64,000 nt of DNA from positions 62,001-126,000 of the forward strand of contig NZ_FMUH01000005.1 in assembly GCF_900101025.1 (NCBI RefSeq), given 5' to 3'. The notes under the pieces are model-generated. The model ran no database searches. It was given only the letters and a program-made list of their open reading frames with translations, and was not told where the DNA came from. Positions 49,356 to 60,957 of this stretch are shown here, piece after piece. Both the position numbers and the translations under genes were made by a program. Within the stretch, counting starts at the first letter, position 1, and each line of letters begins with the position of its first letter. The DNA is from Klenkia marina. Its GTDB lineage: Bacteria > Actinomycetota > Actinomycetes > Mycobacteriales > Geodermatophilaceae.

Positions 49356-50183
49356 TCAGCGCCGGGCGAGGTCCCGGTCGATGTCGGCCGCGGCGCGCAG
49401 CAGGGCCGGCAGCAGGTGCCCGGTCAGCTGCCCGGCGTCGGTCCGGGAGGTGTGCGAGGAGAGGGTGACCGCGGCGAGCACCCGGCCGTCGGCGCCGTGC
49501 ACCGGGGCGGCCACGCACTGCACCCCGGCCTCGAGCTCCTGGTCCACCGACGCCCAGCCCTGCTCGCGCACCTGGACGACCAGGTCGCGCAGCTCGTCCC
49601 GGGAGCGCACCGTGCCGGTGGTCACCGGGTCGAGCGGGGTGCGGTCGAGCCAGGCCTCGAGCTCGGCGTCGTCGAGGTCGGCCAGCAGCACGCGCCCCAT
49701 CGAGCTGGCGTGCGCCGGGATCCGGCTGCCCACCTCGACGTTCATCGTCATGATCCGCCGGTAGGGCACCCGCACGGTGTAGAGCACGTGGGACCCCTCG
49801 AGCACCCCGGCCGACGCGGTCTCGGCGACCTCGGCGGCCAGGTGCCCGAGTCGCTCACGGACGACGTCCCAGACCGTGGTGGTCGACAGGTAGGCCGCGC
49901 CGAGCTCCAGCAGCCGGGGCCGCAGCGACCAGGTGTGGCCGTCGGTGCCGACGTAGTCCAGCGACTGCAGGGTGTGCAGCAGCCTGCGGGCCGTGGCCGG
50001 GGCCAGTCCGACCGCGCGGGCCACCTCGGCCAGCGTGCGGCGGGGGTGTGCCTCGTCGAAGGCCCGGATGACCGCCAGCCCCCGGTCGAGTGCACGCACG
50101 TACTCCTGGCCGGGGTCGCCCGGGCCGGCGCCGGGCAGCTGCACCGCGGGGTCCGTGGAGGCCGCGGTCTGCGTGCTGACCAT
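49356..50183 (-). CDS. IclR-family regulator (PcaR/PobR-like)
   Basis: A 275-residue IclR protein: helix-turn-helix (YVRALDRGLAVIRAFDEAH, LAEVARAVGLAPATARRLL) and an effector domain (TASAGVLEGSHVLYTVRVPY, GRVLLADLDD). The form matches regulators of aromatic catabolism. ATG at 50183 follows GGAAGGACG. It lies just upstream of the hydroxyquinol/maleylacetate genes on the same strand, with an IclR dyad between. Confidence 0.88.
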   Translation of the reverse strand: MVSTQTAASTDPAVQLPGAGPGDPGQEYVRALDRGLAVIRAFDEAHPRRTLAEVARAVGLAPATARRLLHTLQSLDYVGTDGHTWSLRPRLLELGAAYLSTTTVWDVVRERLGHLAAEVAETASAGVLEGSHVLYTVRVPYRRIMTMNVEVGSRIPAHASSMGRVLLADLDDAELEAWLDRTPLDPVTTGTVRSRDELRDLVVQVREQGWASVDQELEAGVQCVAAPVHGADGRVLAAVTLSSHTSRTDAGQLTGHLLPALLRAAADIDRDLARR

Positions 50184-50224
50184 GAGACGTCCTTCCCGGC
50201 GACCGTGGGGCACTGGCCGGCAGT

Positions 50225-51190
50225 CTAGGGGGCCGGCTCGTCGGCGAGGGCGTCGTCGAAGGGGCTGAGCACAGGCGGGGTCGGGTGCAGGTCGACGTCG
50301 TCGTCGCGGACGGCGTCGCGGAAGCCGTCGACGTCGGGGAACAGGACGGCGCGCTGCCGGCCGACCGCGGTGAGGTGGGTGCGGATCGTGCGCTTGAGGT
50401 CCGCCGGCACCACCAGGGCGCAGAACGGCAACCGGCCCGGGCGCCCCGCCCGGCGGCGGCCCTCGGCGAACAGGTCGGCCAGCTTCTGCTTCCCCGGCGG
50501 GGTGCCGGGCCGGAGCGGGAGCCCGTCGAGGCCGCGCACCGGTTCGGTGCGCGGCACGACCCCGGTCAGGTACAGCCCCTCCTGGGCGGCGGTGCGCCGG
50601 TCAGGATCGGTGGGCTGCACCAGGAACGGCTGCCCCAGCACCGCCGACCGGCGCAGCGCCCGGCGGAGCGCCCAGCCGCGGCCCTCGTGGCCCGCGTGCG
50701 GCTGCGGGTCGACGGTGGGGTGCACCGGCAGGTCGGTGACGTCGAGCGCGACGAGGACGCCGGACTCGTCGTCGCCGCGGGCGCAGGCGAACCACAGCGC
50801 GGTCAGCGGGTTGCGGGTGACCTCCACCAACCGGGTGGGCACCCCGTGGCGCTGCAGGTGGGCCAGCAGTTCGAGGTCGGAGGCCTGGGGGTGCGGCCCG
50901 GCGCCGGGCCCCCACGCCCGGGCGGACCGCAGCAGTGCGAGCTCCTGCCCGCGCACCAGCGTCTCGTCGGGCAGCGGTTCGGACTCCTCGACCACCAGCG
51001 ACTGCAGGAGCGAGGACCGGACGGGCCGCCTGCTGCTGACGCACCCGCGCCAGACGTACTGCCGGCCCGGGGCGACCCCGACGATGCGCATGACGGCCCG
51101 GAGGGCTTCGTCCTGCGACCGGACGGTGTGCCCCCACCCGCCGCGCACCCATTGCGGGTCGGCCTGGCCGGTCGGGACCGCACTGCTCAT
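50225..51190 (-). CDS. FRG-domain protein
   Basis: A 321-residue protein with an FRG domain: YVWRGCVSSRRPVRSSLLQ near residues 45-64 and the core HLQRHGVPTRLVEVTRNPL with LTALWFACARG (about 110-140). FRG proteins occur in various bacteria and are sometimes associated with defence or toxin systems; biochemistry is not defined. No toxin, nuclease or transmembrane partner is adjacent. ATG at 51190. Confidence 0.8.
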   Translation of the reverse strand: MSSAVPTGQADPQWVRGGWGHTVRSQDEALRAVMRIVGVAPGRQYVWRGCVSSRRPVRSSLLQSLVVEESEPLPDETLVRGQELALLRSARAWGPGAGPHPQASDLELLAHLQRHGVPTRLVEVTRNPLTALWFACARGDDESGVLVALDVTDLPVHPTVDPQPHAGHEGRGWALRRALRRSAVLGQPFLVQPTDPDRRTAAQEGLYLTGVVPRTEPVRGLDGLPLRPGTPPGKQKLADLFAEGRRRAGRPGRLPFCALVVPADLKRTIRTHLTAVGRQRAVLFPDVDGFRDAVRDDDVDLHPTPPVLSPFDDALADEPAP

Positions 51191-51252
51191 GCCGCCATGG
51201 TCGCACAGGTGTTCGAACGCGAGCACGGCGTCGACCCCGGCCGCACTGCTGC

Positions 51253-51284
51253 GGGCCCCCCACGGGCCCCCCACGGCCCCCCAC
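51253..51284. repeat. Three 11-bp GGGCCCCCCAC tandem repeats
   Basis: Copies at 51253-51263, 51264-51274 and 51275-51284 (last one base short) in the gap between divergent genes. Likely slippage; no function seen. Confidence 0.7.
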
Positions 51285-51361
51285 GGGCGCCGATCGCGAC
51301 CCGCGGGCGGTCGTGGGGGTCGACCGGCCGGCGGACCGGCAGTGGCCACTAGCCTGGACCG

Positions 51362-52024
51362 GTGACCGAGGGGGAGCAGGGCGACGCCGACCGAGCCGGT
51401 TCCACGCCGGCGGCGACGACGGCGACGGCAGCGGCGCCGACCTCGCGCGACGAGCTGGGCGACGCGGTCTGGACCATCCCCAACGCCCTGTCGGCGCTGC
51501 GGCTGCTCGGCGTCCCCCTCTTCCTGTGGTTGCTGCTGGGGCCGCAGGCCGACGGGTGGGCGGTCGTCGTCCTCATGGTCTCGGGGGTGACCGACTGGGC
51601 CGACGGCAAGATCGCCCGTGCGCTGGGGCAGTCGAGCAAGCTCGGCGCCCTGCTCGACCCGGCCGCCGACCGCCTCTACATCGTGGCCACGCTCGTGGCG
51701 TTCGTGCTGCGCGACGTCGTCCCGCTCTGGTTCGTGGCAGCCATCGTGGGCCGCGAACTGGTGTTGCTGCTGGTGCTCCTCGTGCTGCGGGCGCACGGCT
51801 GGCCCCCGCTGCAGGTCAACTACCCGGGCAAGGCCGCCACGTTCATCCTGCTGTACGCCTTTCCCGGTCTGCTCATGGCCGACGGCGCCGGCTGGCTGGC
51901 CACCGTCATCGCCCCGCCCGCCTACGCCCTGGCCATCTGGGGCGGTGCGCTGTACCTGCTGTCGGGCGTGCTCTACGTCGTCCAGGCGGCCGGTCTGGTC
52001 CGGCAGAGCCGGGCCGAGCGGTGA
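51362..52024 (+). CDS. CDP-alcohol phosphatidyltransferase (PgsA-like)
   Basis: A 220-residue membrane enzyme with the family motif DG-x2-AR-x8-G-x3-D-x3-D (DWADGKIARALGQSSK then LGALLDPAADR) and six hydrophobic segments. Transfers an alcohol, usually glycerol-3-phosphate, onto CDP-diacylglycerol. At the position of mycobacterial Rv1822 (annotated pgsA2). GTG at 51362; the first 35 residues are a low-complexity Ala/Thr tail. Stop overlaps the next start. Confidence 0.88.
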   Translation: MTEGEQGDADRAGSTPAATTATAAAPTSRDELGDAVWTIPNALSALRLLGVPLFLWLLLGPQADGWAVVVLMVSGVTDWADGKIARALGQSSKLGALLDPAADRLYIVATLVAFVLRDVVPLWFVAAIVGRELVLLLVLLVLRAHGWPPLQVNYPGKAATFILLYAFPGLLMADGAGWLATVIAPPAYALAIWGGALYLLSGVLYVVQAAGLVRQSRAER

Positions 52025-52962
52025 CCGGGACCCAGCAGGCCTCGCGCACCCGCTCGCTGGGTGCCTCGCTGCTGGACCAGGTGCTCGCCGAGACCCTCGA
52101 CCCCGCCTACGCGCAGGCCGCGCAGGCCCGTGCCGCGCGCCCGGCCCCGAGCCGCGGCGCCCGCGCCCGCGGCCAGGCGCTGGTGGCCGCCACCATGGTG
52201 CTGGCCGGCCTGCTCGCCGCGCTCACCTACGACCAGGCCTCGGCCGGCTCTGCGGGGCGCGAGCAGATCCGCGAAGCCCTCATCGCCGACATCGACCGCG
52301 AGTCCGGGGTGACCGACGACCTCGTGGCCACCCTGTCGCAGCTGCAGACCGACGTCGGCGCGGCGCGCGACCAGGCCCTGTCGTCCTCGCTCGGGGGGCA
52401 GCGGGCGCTGGCCGAGCTCGCCCGCCAGGAGGCCGGCGCGGCCACCGAGCCGGTCAGTGGGCCCGGCCTGCGGGTCACCCTGGGCAACACCCTGCCCTCG
52501 GCCGACGACGACCCGGTGGCCGGCGGTGCCGAGACCGACCAGGTCGCGCAGGTGCTCGACCGCGACCTGCAGCTGCTGGTCAACTCGTTGTGGGCGGCCG
52601 GCGCCGAGGCGATCAGCGTCGACGGCCAGCGGCTGGGCCCCACGACGACCATCCGCCAGGCCGGCGGCGCGATCCTGGTCGACCTGCGGCCGGTCACGAG
52701 CCCCTACGAGGTGCTGGCGATCGGTGACCGCGACGCGCTCTACGACGGGTTCATCACCTCGCCCGAGGCCCGGTACCTGGGCAACCTGCAGATCACCTAC
52801 GACTGGGTGTTCACCTTCGGGCGGGCCGACGACCTGCAGATGGACGGGGCCGGCAGCGCCGAGCTGCGGGCCGCCCGACCGGTCGAGCCCGCCGACGCGT
52901 CCGCCACCCCGCCCGGGGGCGCCACCCCCACGACGGCCGCCGGCGCGGACGACGGAGACTGA
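52021..52962 (+). CDS. DUF881 protein
   Basis: A 313-residue protein with one transmembrane helix (about residues 52-68), a coiled-coil stretch and the DUF881 domain (LNSLWAAGAEAISVDGQRL in form, TTIRQAGGAILVDLRPV, SPYEVLAIGD). Matches Rv1823 by position. Likely cell-envelope protein with extracellular domain; function unknown. The last 25 residues are Pro/Ala/Thr-rich. Confidence 0.87.
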   Translation: MTGTQQASRTRSLGASLLDQVLAETLDPAYAQAAQARAARPAPSRGARARGQALVAATMVLAGLLAALTYDQASAGSAGREQIREALIADIDRESGVTDDLVATLSQLQTDVGAARDQALSSSLGGQRALAELARQEAGAATEPVSGPGLRVTLGNTLPSADDDPVAGGAETDQVAQVLDRDLQLLVNSLWAAGAEAISVDGQRLGPTTTIRQAGGAILVDLRPVTSPYEVLAIGDRDALYDGFITSPEARYLGNLQITYDWVFTFGRADDLQMDGAGSAELRAARPVEPADASATPPGGATPTTAAGADDGD

Positions 52963-52966
52963 CACC

Positions 52967-53299
52967 GTGATCCCCATCCTCGGCCTCGCGGTGGGCGTGG
53001 TGCTCGGCCTGCTCCTGGACCCCAGCGTCCCGGTCTGGTTGCAGCCCTACCTGCCGATCGCGGTCGTCGCCGCCCTCGACGCCGTCTTCGGCGGCATCCG
53101 GGCGCGCTTCGACGGCATCTTCGACGCCAAGGTGTTCGTCGTGTCCTTCGTGTCCAACGTCGTGGTGGCCGCGCTCATCGTGTTCCTGGGCGACCAGCTC
53201 GGGGTCGGCGCGCAGCTGTCGACCGCGGTCGTGGTCGTGCTGGGCATCCGCATCTTCGGCAACGCCGCCGCCATCCGCCGACACCTCTTCCGGGCCTGA
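52967..53299 (+). CDS. Small basic protein (DUF1290)
   Basis: A 110-residue, three-TM protein: VIPILGLAVGVVLGLLLDPS, AALDAVFGGIRARFDG and VLGIRIFGNAAAIRRHLF. Conserved between two DUF881 genes in actinobacteria (Rv1824) and Firmicutes. Role unknown. GTG at 52967, 5 bp after the previous stop. Confidence 0.9.
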   Translation: MIPILGLAVGVVLGLLLDPSVPVWLQPYLPIAVVAALDAVFGGIRARFDGIFDAKVFVVSFVSNVVVAALIVFLGDQLGVGAQLSTAVVVVLGIRIFGNAAAIRRHLFRA

Positions 53300-53310
53300 G
53301 GGGAGCAGCC

Positions 53311-54117
53311 GTGGCCGACGAGAAGCCTGCCGACGAGCAGCCTGCCGACGAGGAGCCCGCCGACGCGCAGCCCGCCGCGGAGGAGACCGCCGCGGAGGAG
53401 CCCCGGCCCTCGCTGTGGCACCGCGTCCGCCACCACCGGCGCGACCGGTTGGCCGCCGCCCTCATCGGGGTCCTGACCCTGCTGCTGGGCTTCGCCTTCG
53501 CCGTCCAGGTGCGCAGCAACGACACCGACGTCACCTACTCCGGTGCCCGCGAGGAGGACCTCGTGCGCATCCTCGACGACGTCAACGCCCGGGAGGACCG
53601 CCTGCGCGCGCAGATCCAGGAGCAGCGCACCGCCCTGGAGCAGCTCACCGACACCGACAGCCAGTCCTCGGCCGCTCTCGCCGAGGCCCAGCAGCGGGCC
53701 ACCGAGCTGGGCATCCTCAACGGCAGCATCGCCGCGCAGGGCGAGGGCCTGACCATGACGATCACCGACCCCGACGGCCGGATCAGCCCGGCGATCATGC
53801 TCAACACCATCCAGGAGCTGCGCGGCGCCGGCGCCGAGACCATGCAGGTCGACGACGTGCGCATCGGGGTCAGCAGCGCCGTCACCGGCACCGACGGCTC
53901 GCTCAGCATCGACGGCACGGCGCTCACCGCGCCCTACGTCGTGGTCGTCATCGGCGACCCGCAGGTGCTGGCCACGGCCATGGACATCCCCGGCGGGGTG
54001 AGCGCCACCGTGCGCGGCAAGGGCGGCGACGTCCGCATCGAGCAGTCCGAGCTGGTCGTGGTCGACGCGCTGCGCCCCCTCGACCAAGCCCAGTACGCAG
54101 AGCCCGACGACAACTGA
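53311..54117 (+). CDS. DUF881 protein, second copy
   Basis: A 268-residue protein: acidic low-complexity N-terminus (PADE repeats), one transmembrane helix (about residues 50-70), coiled coil, and the DUF881 domain (NTIQELRGAGAETMQVDDVR, SIDGTALTAPYVVVVIG). Equivalent of Rv1825. GTG at 53311, with AGGGGAGCAG upstream. Probably in one complex with the preceding DUF881 and small basic proteins. Confidence 0.87.
   Translation: MADEKPADEQPADEEPADAQPAAEETAAEEPRPSLWHRVRHHRRDRLAAALIGVLTLLLGFAFAVQVRSNDTDVTYSGAREEDLVRILDDVNAREDRLRAQIQEQRTALEQLTDTDSQSSAALAEAQQRATELGILNGSIAAQGEGLTMTITDPDGRISPAIMLNTIQELRGAGAETMQVDDVRIGVSSAVTGTDGSLSIDGTALTAPYVVVVIGDPQVLATAMDIPGGVSATVRGKGGDVRIEQSELVVVDALRPLDQAQYAEPDDN
53314..53403. 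repeat. Six 15-bp in-frame repeats in DUF881 N-terminus
   Basis: Six consecutive 15-bp units (first three GCCGACGAGNAGCCY, then diverging) encode PADEX pentapeptides at the cytoplasmic end of the protein. Confidence 0.8.
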
Positions 54118-54130
54118 GGAGACCTTCACG

Positions 54131-54535
54131 ATGAGCACCCCCGACGACCGTCGCTACACCGACCAGCACGAGTGGGCCCAGGTCCAGGGCACCTCGGGTG
54201 CGGCCACCGTGGTGCGCATCGGCATCACCGACCACGCCCAGGACGCCCTCGGCGACATCGTGTTCGTCCAGCTGCCCGAGGTGGGCGAGGAGCTGACCGT
54301 GGGCAACCCGGTCGGCGAGGTCGAGTCCACCAAGAGCGTGTCCGACGTCTACGCCCCCCTGGCCGGCACCGTGTCCGCGGTCAACGCGGCGCTGACCGAC
54401 GCCCCCGAGACGGTCAACTCCGACCCGTACGGCGAGGGCTGGCTCATCGAGATCGAGGTCACCGGGGACACCGACGACCCCACCGCCGAGCTGCTCGACG
54501 CCGCCGCCTACCAGGCCCTGGTCGAGCAGGGCTGA
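54131..54535 (+). CDS. gcvH: Glycine cleavage system H protein
   Basis: A 134-residue lipoyl carrier; lipoylated Lys68 in the canonical VESTKSVSDVYAP. It shuttles the aminomethyl group among GcvP, GcvT and Lpd. ATG at 54131 follows GAGGAGACC. Gene order with the FHA protein and gcvP further on matches mycobacteria; gcvT and lpd are not in the window. Confidence 0.95.
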   Translation: MSTPDDRRYTDQHEWAQVQGTSGAATVVRIGITDHAQDALGDIVFVQLPEVGEELTVGNPVGEVESTKSVSDVYAPLAGTVSAVNAALTDAPETVNSDPYGEGWLIEIEVTGDTDDPTAELLDAAAYQALVEQG

Positions 54536-54546
54536 CCACCGGGAGC

Positions 54547-54574
54547 GGTGGCCCGCGACCGCACGCGGGCCACC
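54547..54574 (+). terminator. Hairpin downstream of gcvH
   Basis: GGTGGCCCGCG-ACCGCA-CGCGGGCCACC, perfect 11-bp arms, 11 bp after the stop. No T-run. Confidence 0.65.
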
Positions 54575-54601
54575 CCCGGGCGCCCCGCGTGCGGCGCTCA
54601 C

Positions 54602-54830
54602 TATGCTCGCCGGGACAGGTCCGGCGCGGGGCGAGAGAGCCCCGCGGCGGCCCGGCAGCACAAGCCTCGACGTCCGGTTGACCCTCGGGTCGGCCGACTG
54701 GTTCCATGATCCCGGCCCGTCCGCACACGCGGCGGCCGACCCACCCGGCCGGCCGCGGCCCGACCACCTGATCGACAGGGGGTCGACAGAAGGTCCGCGG
54801 CGGTGCCGCCTGCACACCGGAGGAGACCCC
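54602..54830 (+). other. Possible long leader of the FHA gene
   Basis: TATGCT at 54602 could be a -10 box, giving a leader of about 217 bases. It contains GCGGGGC-GAGAGA-GCCCCGC (54626-54645), a tight hairpin. I do not recognise it as a known riboswitch; a glycine riboswitch was considered and not supported. Confidence 0.3.
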
Positions 54831-55349
54831 GTGCACTGCACTCGATGTGGACACCAGAACCCCGAGGGCAGTCGCTTCTGCGCGCAGTGCGGCTCTGCCC
54901 TCTCCCCGGAGCGCGCCGGCGAGTCGACCAGCGTCATCCCCAAGGTCGGCGGCGAGGACTCCGGCGAGGCCCCCGCCACCGGTGAGACCCCGCTCGACGC
55001 CCACGCCGGCGCCGTGGAGTCCCTGCCGGCCGGTTCGGCGCTGCTGGTCGTCAAGCGCGGCCCCAACGCCGGCAGCCGCTTCCTGCTCGACCAGGAGGTC
55101 ACCACGGCCGGCCGGCACCCCGACAGCGACATCTTCCTCGACGACGTGACGGTCAGCCGCCGGCACGTGGAGTTCCACCGCGAGGGCGGCGGCTTCACGG
55201 TGCACGACGTCGGCAGCCTGAACGGCACCTACGTCAACCGCGAGCCGGTCGACGTCGCCTCGCTGGCCGGGGGCGACGAGGTGCAGATCGGCAAGTTCCG
55301 ACTGGTCTACCTGACCGGGCCGCGCACCGGCGAGCCCGTCTCGTCGTGA
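54831..55349 (+). CDS. garA: FHA-domain protein, GarA/OdhI homolog with zinc ribbon
   Basis: A 172-residue protein. Cys3/Cys6/Cys17/Cys20 form a zinc ribbon (CTRCG, FCAQCG), then ESTSVIPK with Thr33 where GarA/OdhI have their phospho-threonine switch (TTSV), and an FHA domain (AGRHPDSDIFLDD, VSRRHVEF, SLNGTYVN). GarA controls 2-oxoglutarate dehydrogenase and glutamate metabolism according to phosphorylation by PknG/PknB-type kinases. The zinc ribbon is not in mycobacterial GarA. GTG at 54831 after GGAGGAGACC. Stop overlaps next start. Confidence 0.85.
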   Translation: MHCTRCGHQNPEGSRFCAQCGSALSPERAGESTSVIPKVGGEDSGEAPATGETPLDAHAGAVESLPAGSALLVVKRGPNAGSRFLLDQEVTTAGRHPDSDIFLDDVTVSRRHVEFHREGGGFTVHDVGSLNGTYVNREPVDVASLAGGDEVQIGKFRLVYLTGPRTGEPVSS

Positions 55350-56140
55350 CCGCCGCGGCCCGGCCCGAGGGGCACCTCCCCGACGCAGGCAGGGCCGCGG
55401 CCGACGGCCGGCCCCGGTTCACCATCGGCGAGGTGCTCGCCGGCCTGCGGGACGAGTTCCCCGACGTCACGATCTCCAAGATCCGCTACCTGGAGGGCGA
55501 GGACCTCGTCCACCCGCAGCGGACGCCGTCGGGGTACCGCAAGTTCTCCACGGCCGACATCGACCGTCTCCGGTTCGTGCTCACCGCCCAGCGGGACCAG
55601 TACCTGCCGCTGCGGGTGATCAAGGAGCAGCTCGACGCCCTCGACCGCGGCGAGGCCCTGCTCGGGGCGTCGGCTCCGGCGGCAACGTCGGCACCGGCGG
55701 CACCTCCCGTGCCCGCGGCGGTCGAACCGACCGCTCCCGCGGAGTCGGCCGGGCCGGCCGAGCCGATGTCGGAGGCGGCCTTCGCCGCGGCCGCCGGGCT
55801 CGAGCCGGGTCAGCTGGCCGACTGCGTGCAGTACGGCCTGATCACCCCCGGGGCGGACGGCCGGTACCCGGCGTCGGCACTCCCGGTGGCCCAGGCCGCC
55901 GGTGGGCTGGCGCGGCACGGCATCGAGCCCCGCCACCTGCGCGTCCACCGCACCAGCGCCGAGCGCGAGGCGGCGCTCGTCGAGCAGGTCGTGGCACCGG
56001 TGCTGCTGGCCCGCTCGGAGGATGCCCGCGCACGGGCCGCCGAGCAGCTGCAGGAGCTGGGTGCGCTGTCGACGCAGCTGCACACGGCCCTGCTGGAGGC
56101 CCGGCTGCGCGAGGTGCTGGGCCCCGACGCCGACGCCTGA
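55346..56140 (+). CDS. ftsR: MerR-family regulator, FtsR/Rv1828-like
   Basis: A 264-residue protein with an N-terminal MerR winged helix (FTIGEVLAGLRDEFPDVTIS, KIRYLEGEDLVHPQRTPSGY) followed by an Ala/Pro linker and an alpha-helical C-terminal domain. Same place and style as Rv1828 and the FtsR regulator of corynebacteria that activates ftsZ. GTG at 55346 overlaps the FHA gene stop. Confidence 0.82.
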   Translation: MTAAARPEGHLPDAGRAAADGRPRFTIGEVLAGLRDEFPDVTISKIRYLEGEDLVHPQRTPSGYRKFSTADIDRLRFVLTAQRDQYLPLRVIKEQLDALDRGEALLGASAPAATSAPAAPPVPAAVEPTAPAESAGPAEPMSEAAFAAAAGLEPGQLADCVQYGLITPGADGRYPASALPVAQAAGGLARHGIEPRHLRVHRTSAEREAALVEQVVAPVLLARSEDARARAAEQLQELGALSTQLHTALLEARLREVLGPDADA

Positions 56141-56209
56141 TCCCGCGTAGGTTCATCCACGACGGTCCCGCTGCCCGCGCGACCGACACACCGACCGGGG
56201 AGGCCCGAC

Positions 56210-56698
56210 GTGCAGGAGCTCAGAGTGGTCGGCGTCCGGGTGGAGCTGCCCGGCAACCAGCCGATCCTGCTGCTCAAGGAGACCCAGGGCGAGCGCTACC
56301 TGCCCATCTGGATCGGCGCGGTCGAGGCCGCCGCCATCGCGTTCGAGCAGCAGGGCGTCCGGCCGGCCCGGCCGATGACCCACGACCTCCTCCGCGAGGT
56401 CGTCACCACGTTGGGGGCCAGCCTCGAGGCCGTGCACATCACCGAGATGAAGGACGGCATCTACCTGGCCGAGCTGGTGTTCGGCGAGCAGCGCACCGTC
56501 AGCGCCCGGCCCTCGGACGCCGTCGCGTTGGCCGTCCGCACGGGGGCGCCGATCTACGGGGCCGAGGCCCTGCTCGACGAGGTGGGCATCGAGATCCCCG
56601 ACGAGCAGGAGGACGAGGTCGAGAAGTTCCGCGAGTTCCTCGACCAGGTCACGCCGGACGACTTCTTCGGGCCCGGCCAGCAGGAGCCCGGTAGCTGA
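56210..56698 (+). CDS. Bifunctional nuclease family protein (DUF151)
   Basis: A 162-residue protein: RVELPGNQPILLLKETQGER, LPIWIGAVEAAAIAFEQQG, RPMTHDLLREVV and SARPSDAVALAVRTGAPIY. Matches the BFN domain; family members show nuclease activity in plants, bacterial role unclear. Equivalent of Rv1829. GTG at 56210 has GGGGAGG upstream. Confidence 0.88.
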   Translation: MQELRVVGVRVELPGNQPILLLKETQGERYLPIWIGAVEAAAIAFEQQGVRPARPMTHDLLREVVTTLGASLEAVHITEMKDGIYLAELVFGEQRTVSARPSDAVALAVRTGAPIYGAEALLDEVGIEIPDEQEDEVEKFREFLDQVTPDDFFGPGQQEPGS

Positions 56699-56790
56699 CG
56701 GTGGGTGAGCGGGCGGTGACACCGAGCCCATCGCAGGTCACGGTCAGGTCACCCCTGCGGGTGAGCTGGTCGACACGCCGCCGCCCTCGG

Positions 56791-56819
56791 TTGACCGGCC
56801 CGGCGGCCCCGCCTACCTT
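56791..56819 (+). promoter_or_regulatory. Housekeeping-type promoter upstream of second MerR gene
   Basis: TTGACC (56791-56796), 17-bp spacer, TACCTT (56814-56819), about 100 bases before the MerR start. Good match to the actinobacterial primary sigma consensus. Confidence 0.5.
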
Positions 56820-56920
56820 CGGTGAATCACCCCGGTGCAACTCGAGCCCACGGCTCGGGCGTCGCGCGGGGCCCCCGACCCGGACGTCCGGGTGGGCCGC
56901 TCGACGAGGAGGACGCTGAC

Positions 56921-57481
56921 GTGGGCGACGGCAACCAGGGTCAGCTGTTCACCGATGCAGCAGTGGGTGCTCCCTCCTACGACGAGGCCGACAGCGACGC
57001 CTTCGGCTACCGCGGCCCGACGGCCTGCGCCGCCGCTGGTATCACCTATCGGCAGTTGGACTACTGGGCGAGAACAGGTCTGGTCGCCCCCTCGGTGCGC
57101 ACCGCCACCGGCTCGGGCACCCAGCGCCTCTACAGCTTCCGCGACATCCTGGTGCTCAAGGTCGTCAAGCGGCTGCTGGACACCGGCGTCTCGCTGCAGA
57201 ACATCCGCAAGGCCGTCGACCACCTGCGCACCCGCGGGGTGAAGGAGCTGTCGAACATCACGCTCCTGTCCGACGGCGCCACGGTGTACGAGTGCACCTC
57301 CGCCGAGGAGGTCGTCGACCTGCTCGCCGGTGGCCAGGGCGTGTTCGGCATCGCCGTCTCCGGGGCGCTGCGCGAGCTGTCCGGCGAGCTCGCCGAGCTC
57401 CCGGCCGAGCGGCTGGACGGCGGTCCGGTCCAGGCCGACGACGAGCTGTCCGCCCGCCGCCGGCGCCGCGCCACCGCCTGA
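56921..57481 (+). CDS. MerR-family regulator (Rv1830-like)
   Basis: A 186-residue protein: MerR DNA-binding domain ([40 protein letters not shown]) then a short dimerisation region and a C-terminal tail with RRRRR. Equivalent of Rv1830, which is linked to cell division in mycobacteria. GTG at 56921 follows GAGGAGGACGC. The frame is open upstream to an ATG at 56822 but no ribosome site supports it. Confidence 0.83.
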   Translation: MGDGNQGQLFTDAAVGAPSYDEADSDAFGYRGPTACAAAGITYRQLDYWARTGLVAPSVRTATGSGTQRLYSFRDILVLKVVKRLLDTGVSLQNIRKAVDHLRTRGVKELSNITLLSDGATVYECTSAEEVVDLLAGGQGVFGIAVSGALRELSGELAELPAERLDGGPVQADDELSARRRRRATA

Positions 57482-57504
57482 GCGCACCCGGGTACTTTCG
57501 GGGA

Positions 57505-60465
<2,961 letters not shown>

Positions 60466-60490
60466 CGGGGGTCCACCCGAGCACCGAACG

Positions 60491-60527
60491 CCGGTGGCCC
60501 AGGACCGTCGAGGTCCTGGGCCACCGG
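60491..60527. terminator. Perfect hairpin between gcvP and convergent gene
   Basis: CCGGTGGCCCAGGACC and its complement around GTCGA, 16-bp arms. Placed between convergent genes, so it can stop both transcripts. Confidence 0.8.
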
Positions 60528-60530
60528 TGT

Positions 60531-60875
60531 TCAGCGCTCGTGCCCCGGGGGCCCGGGTGCCGCGGGCCAGGGGCGAGCGGCAGGCGGCACGGGGGCGGTG
60601 GACCGCCCGGTCACCGCCGAGGCGACCGCCAGGAGTCCGCCGGTGATGAGGACCGAGCCGGCGAGGACGGCGACCACGATGTTCCCGCTGCCCTCCTCGC
60701 CGCCCAGGCACTCCTCGTAGTTCACGTCGCCCGCGGGCGGGCCGATCGTGCACCGGCGGGAGGTGGAGGAGTCCGAGCCGACGTCGAAACCGACCACCAT
60801 CGCCAGGGCGACGCCCCCGCCGACCAGGAGGGCCAACGCGCACAGCAGACCGAAGAGGATCTTCACACCGCTCAT
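60531..60875 (-). CDS. Small two-TM membrane protein
   Basis: A 114-residue protein: TM helix at about residues 5-30, a loop of about 35 residues with Cys42 and Cys56 (RRCTIG, YEECLGG) that may form a disulfide outside the cell, second TM at about 66-88, and a Pro/Ala-rich tail. No family recognised. ATG at 60875. Confidence 0.65.
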   Translation of the reverse strand: MSGVKILFGLLCALALLVGGGVALAMVVGFDVGSDSSTSRRCTIGPPAGDVNYEECLGGEEGSGNIVVAVLAGSVLITGGLLAVASAVTGRSTAPVPPAARPWPAAPGPPGHER

Positions 60876-60957
60876 CGTGCCGTCCCCGGGCCGGCCGCCG
60901 CGCCGGGGAGCCCCGGGCGCGGCGGACGGGCGAGCAGCGTGGTGCGGATCCGTGCGG

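Noticed and set aside
50225-51190. FRG-domain gene as part of an anti-phage defence system
   Set aside because: No nuclease, reverse transcriptase, toxin or membrane effector lies beside it; neighbours are an IclR regulator and a lipid synthesis gene.
54602-54830. Glycine riboswitch upstream of the glycine-cleavage region
   Set aside because: Conserved glycine aptamer segments could not be found, and the adjacent gene is the FHA protein rather than a gcv gene.
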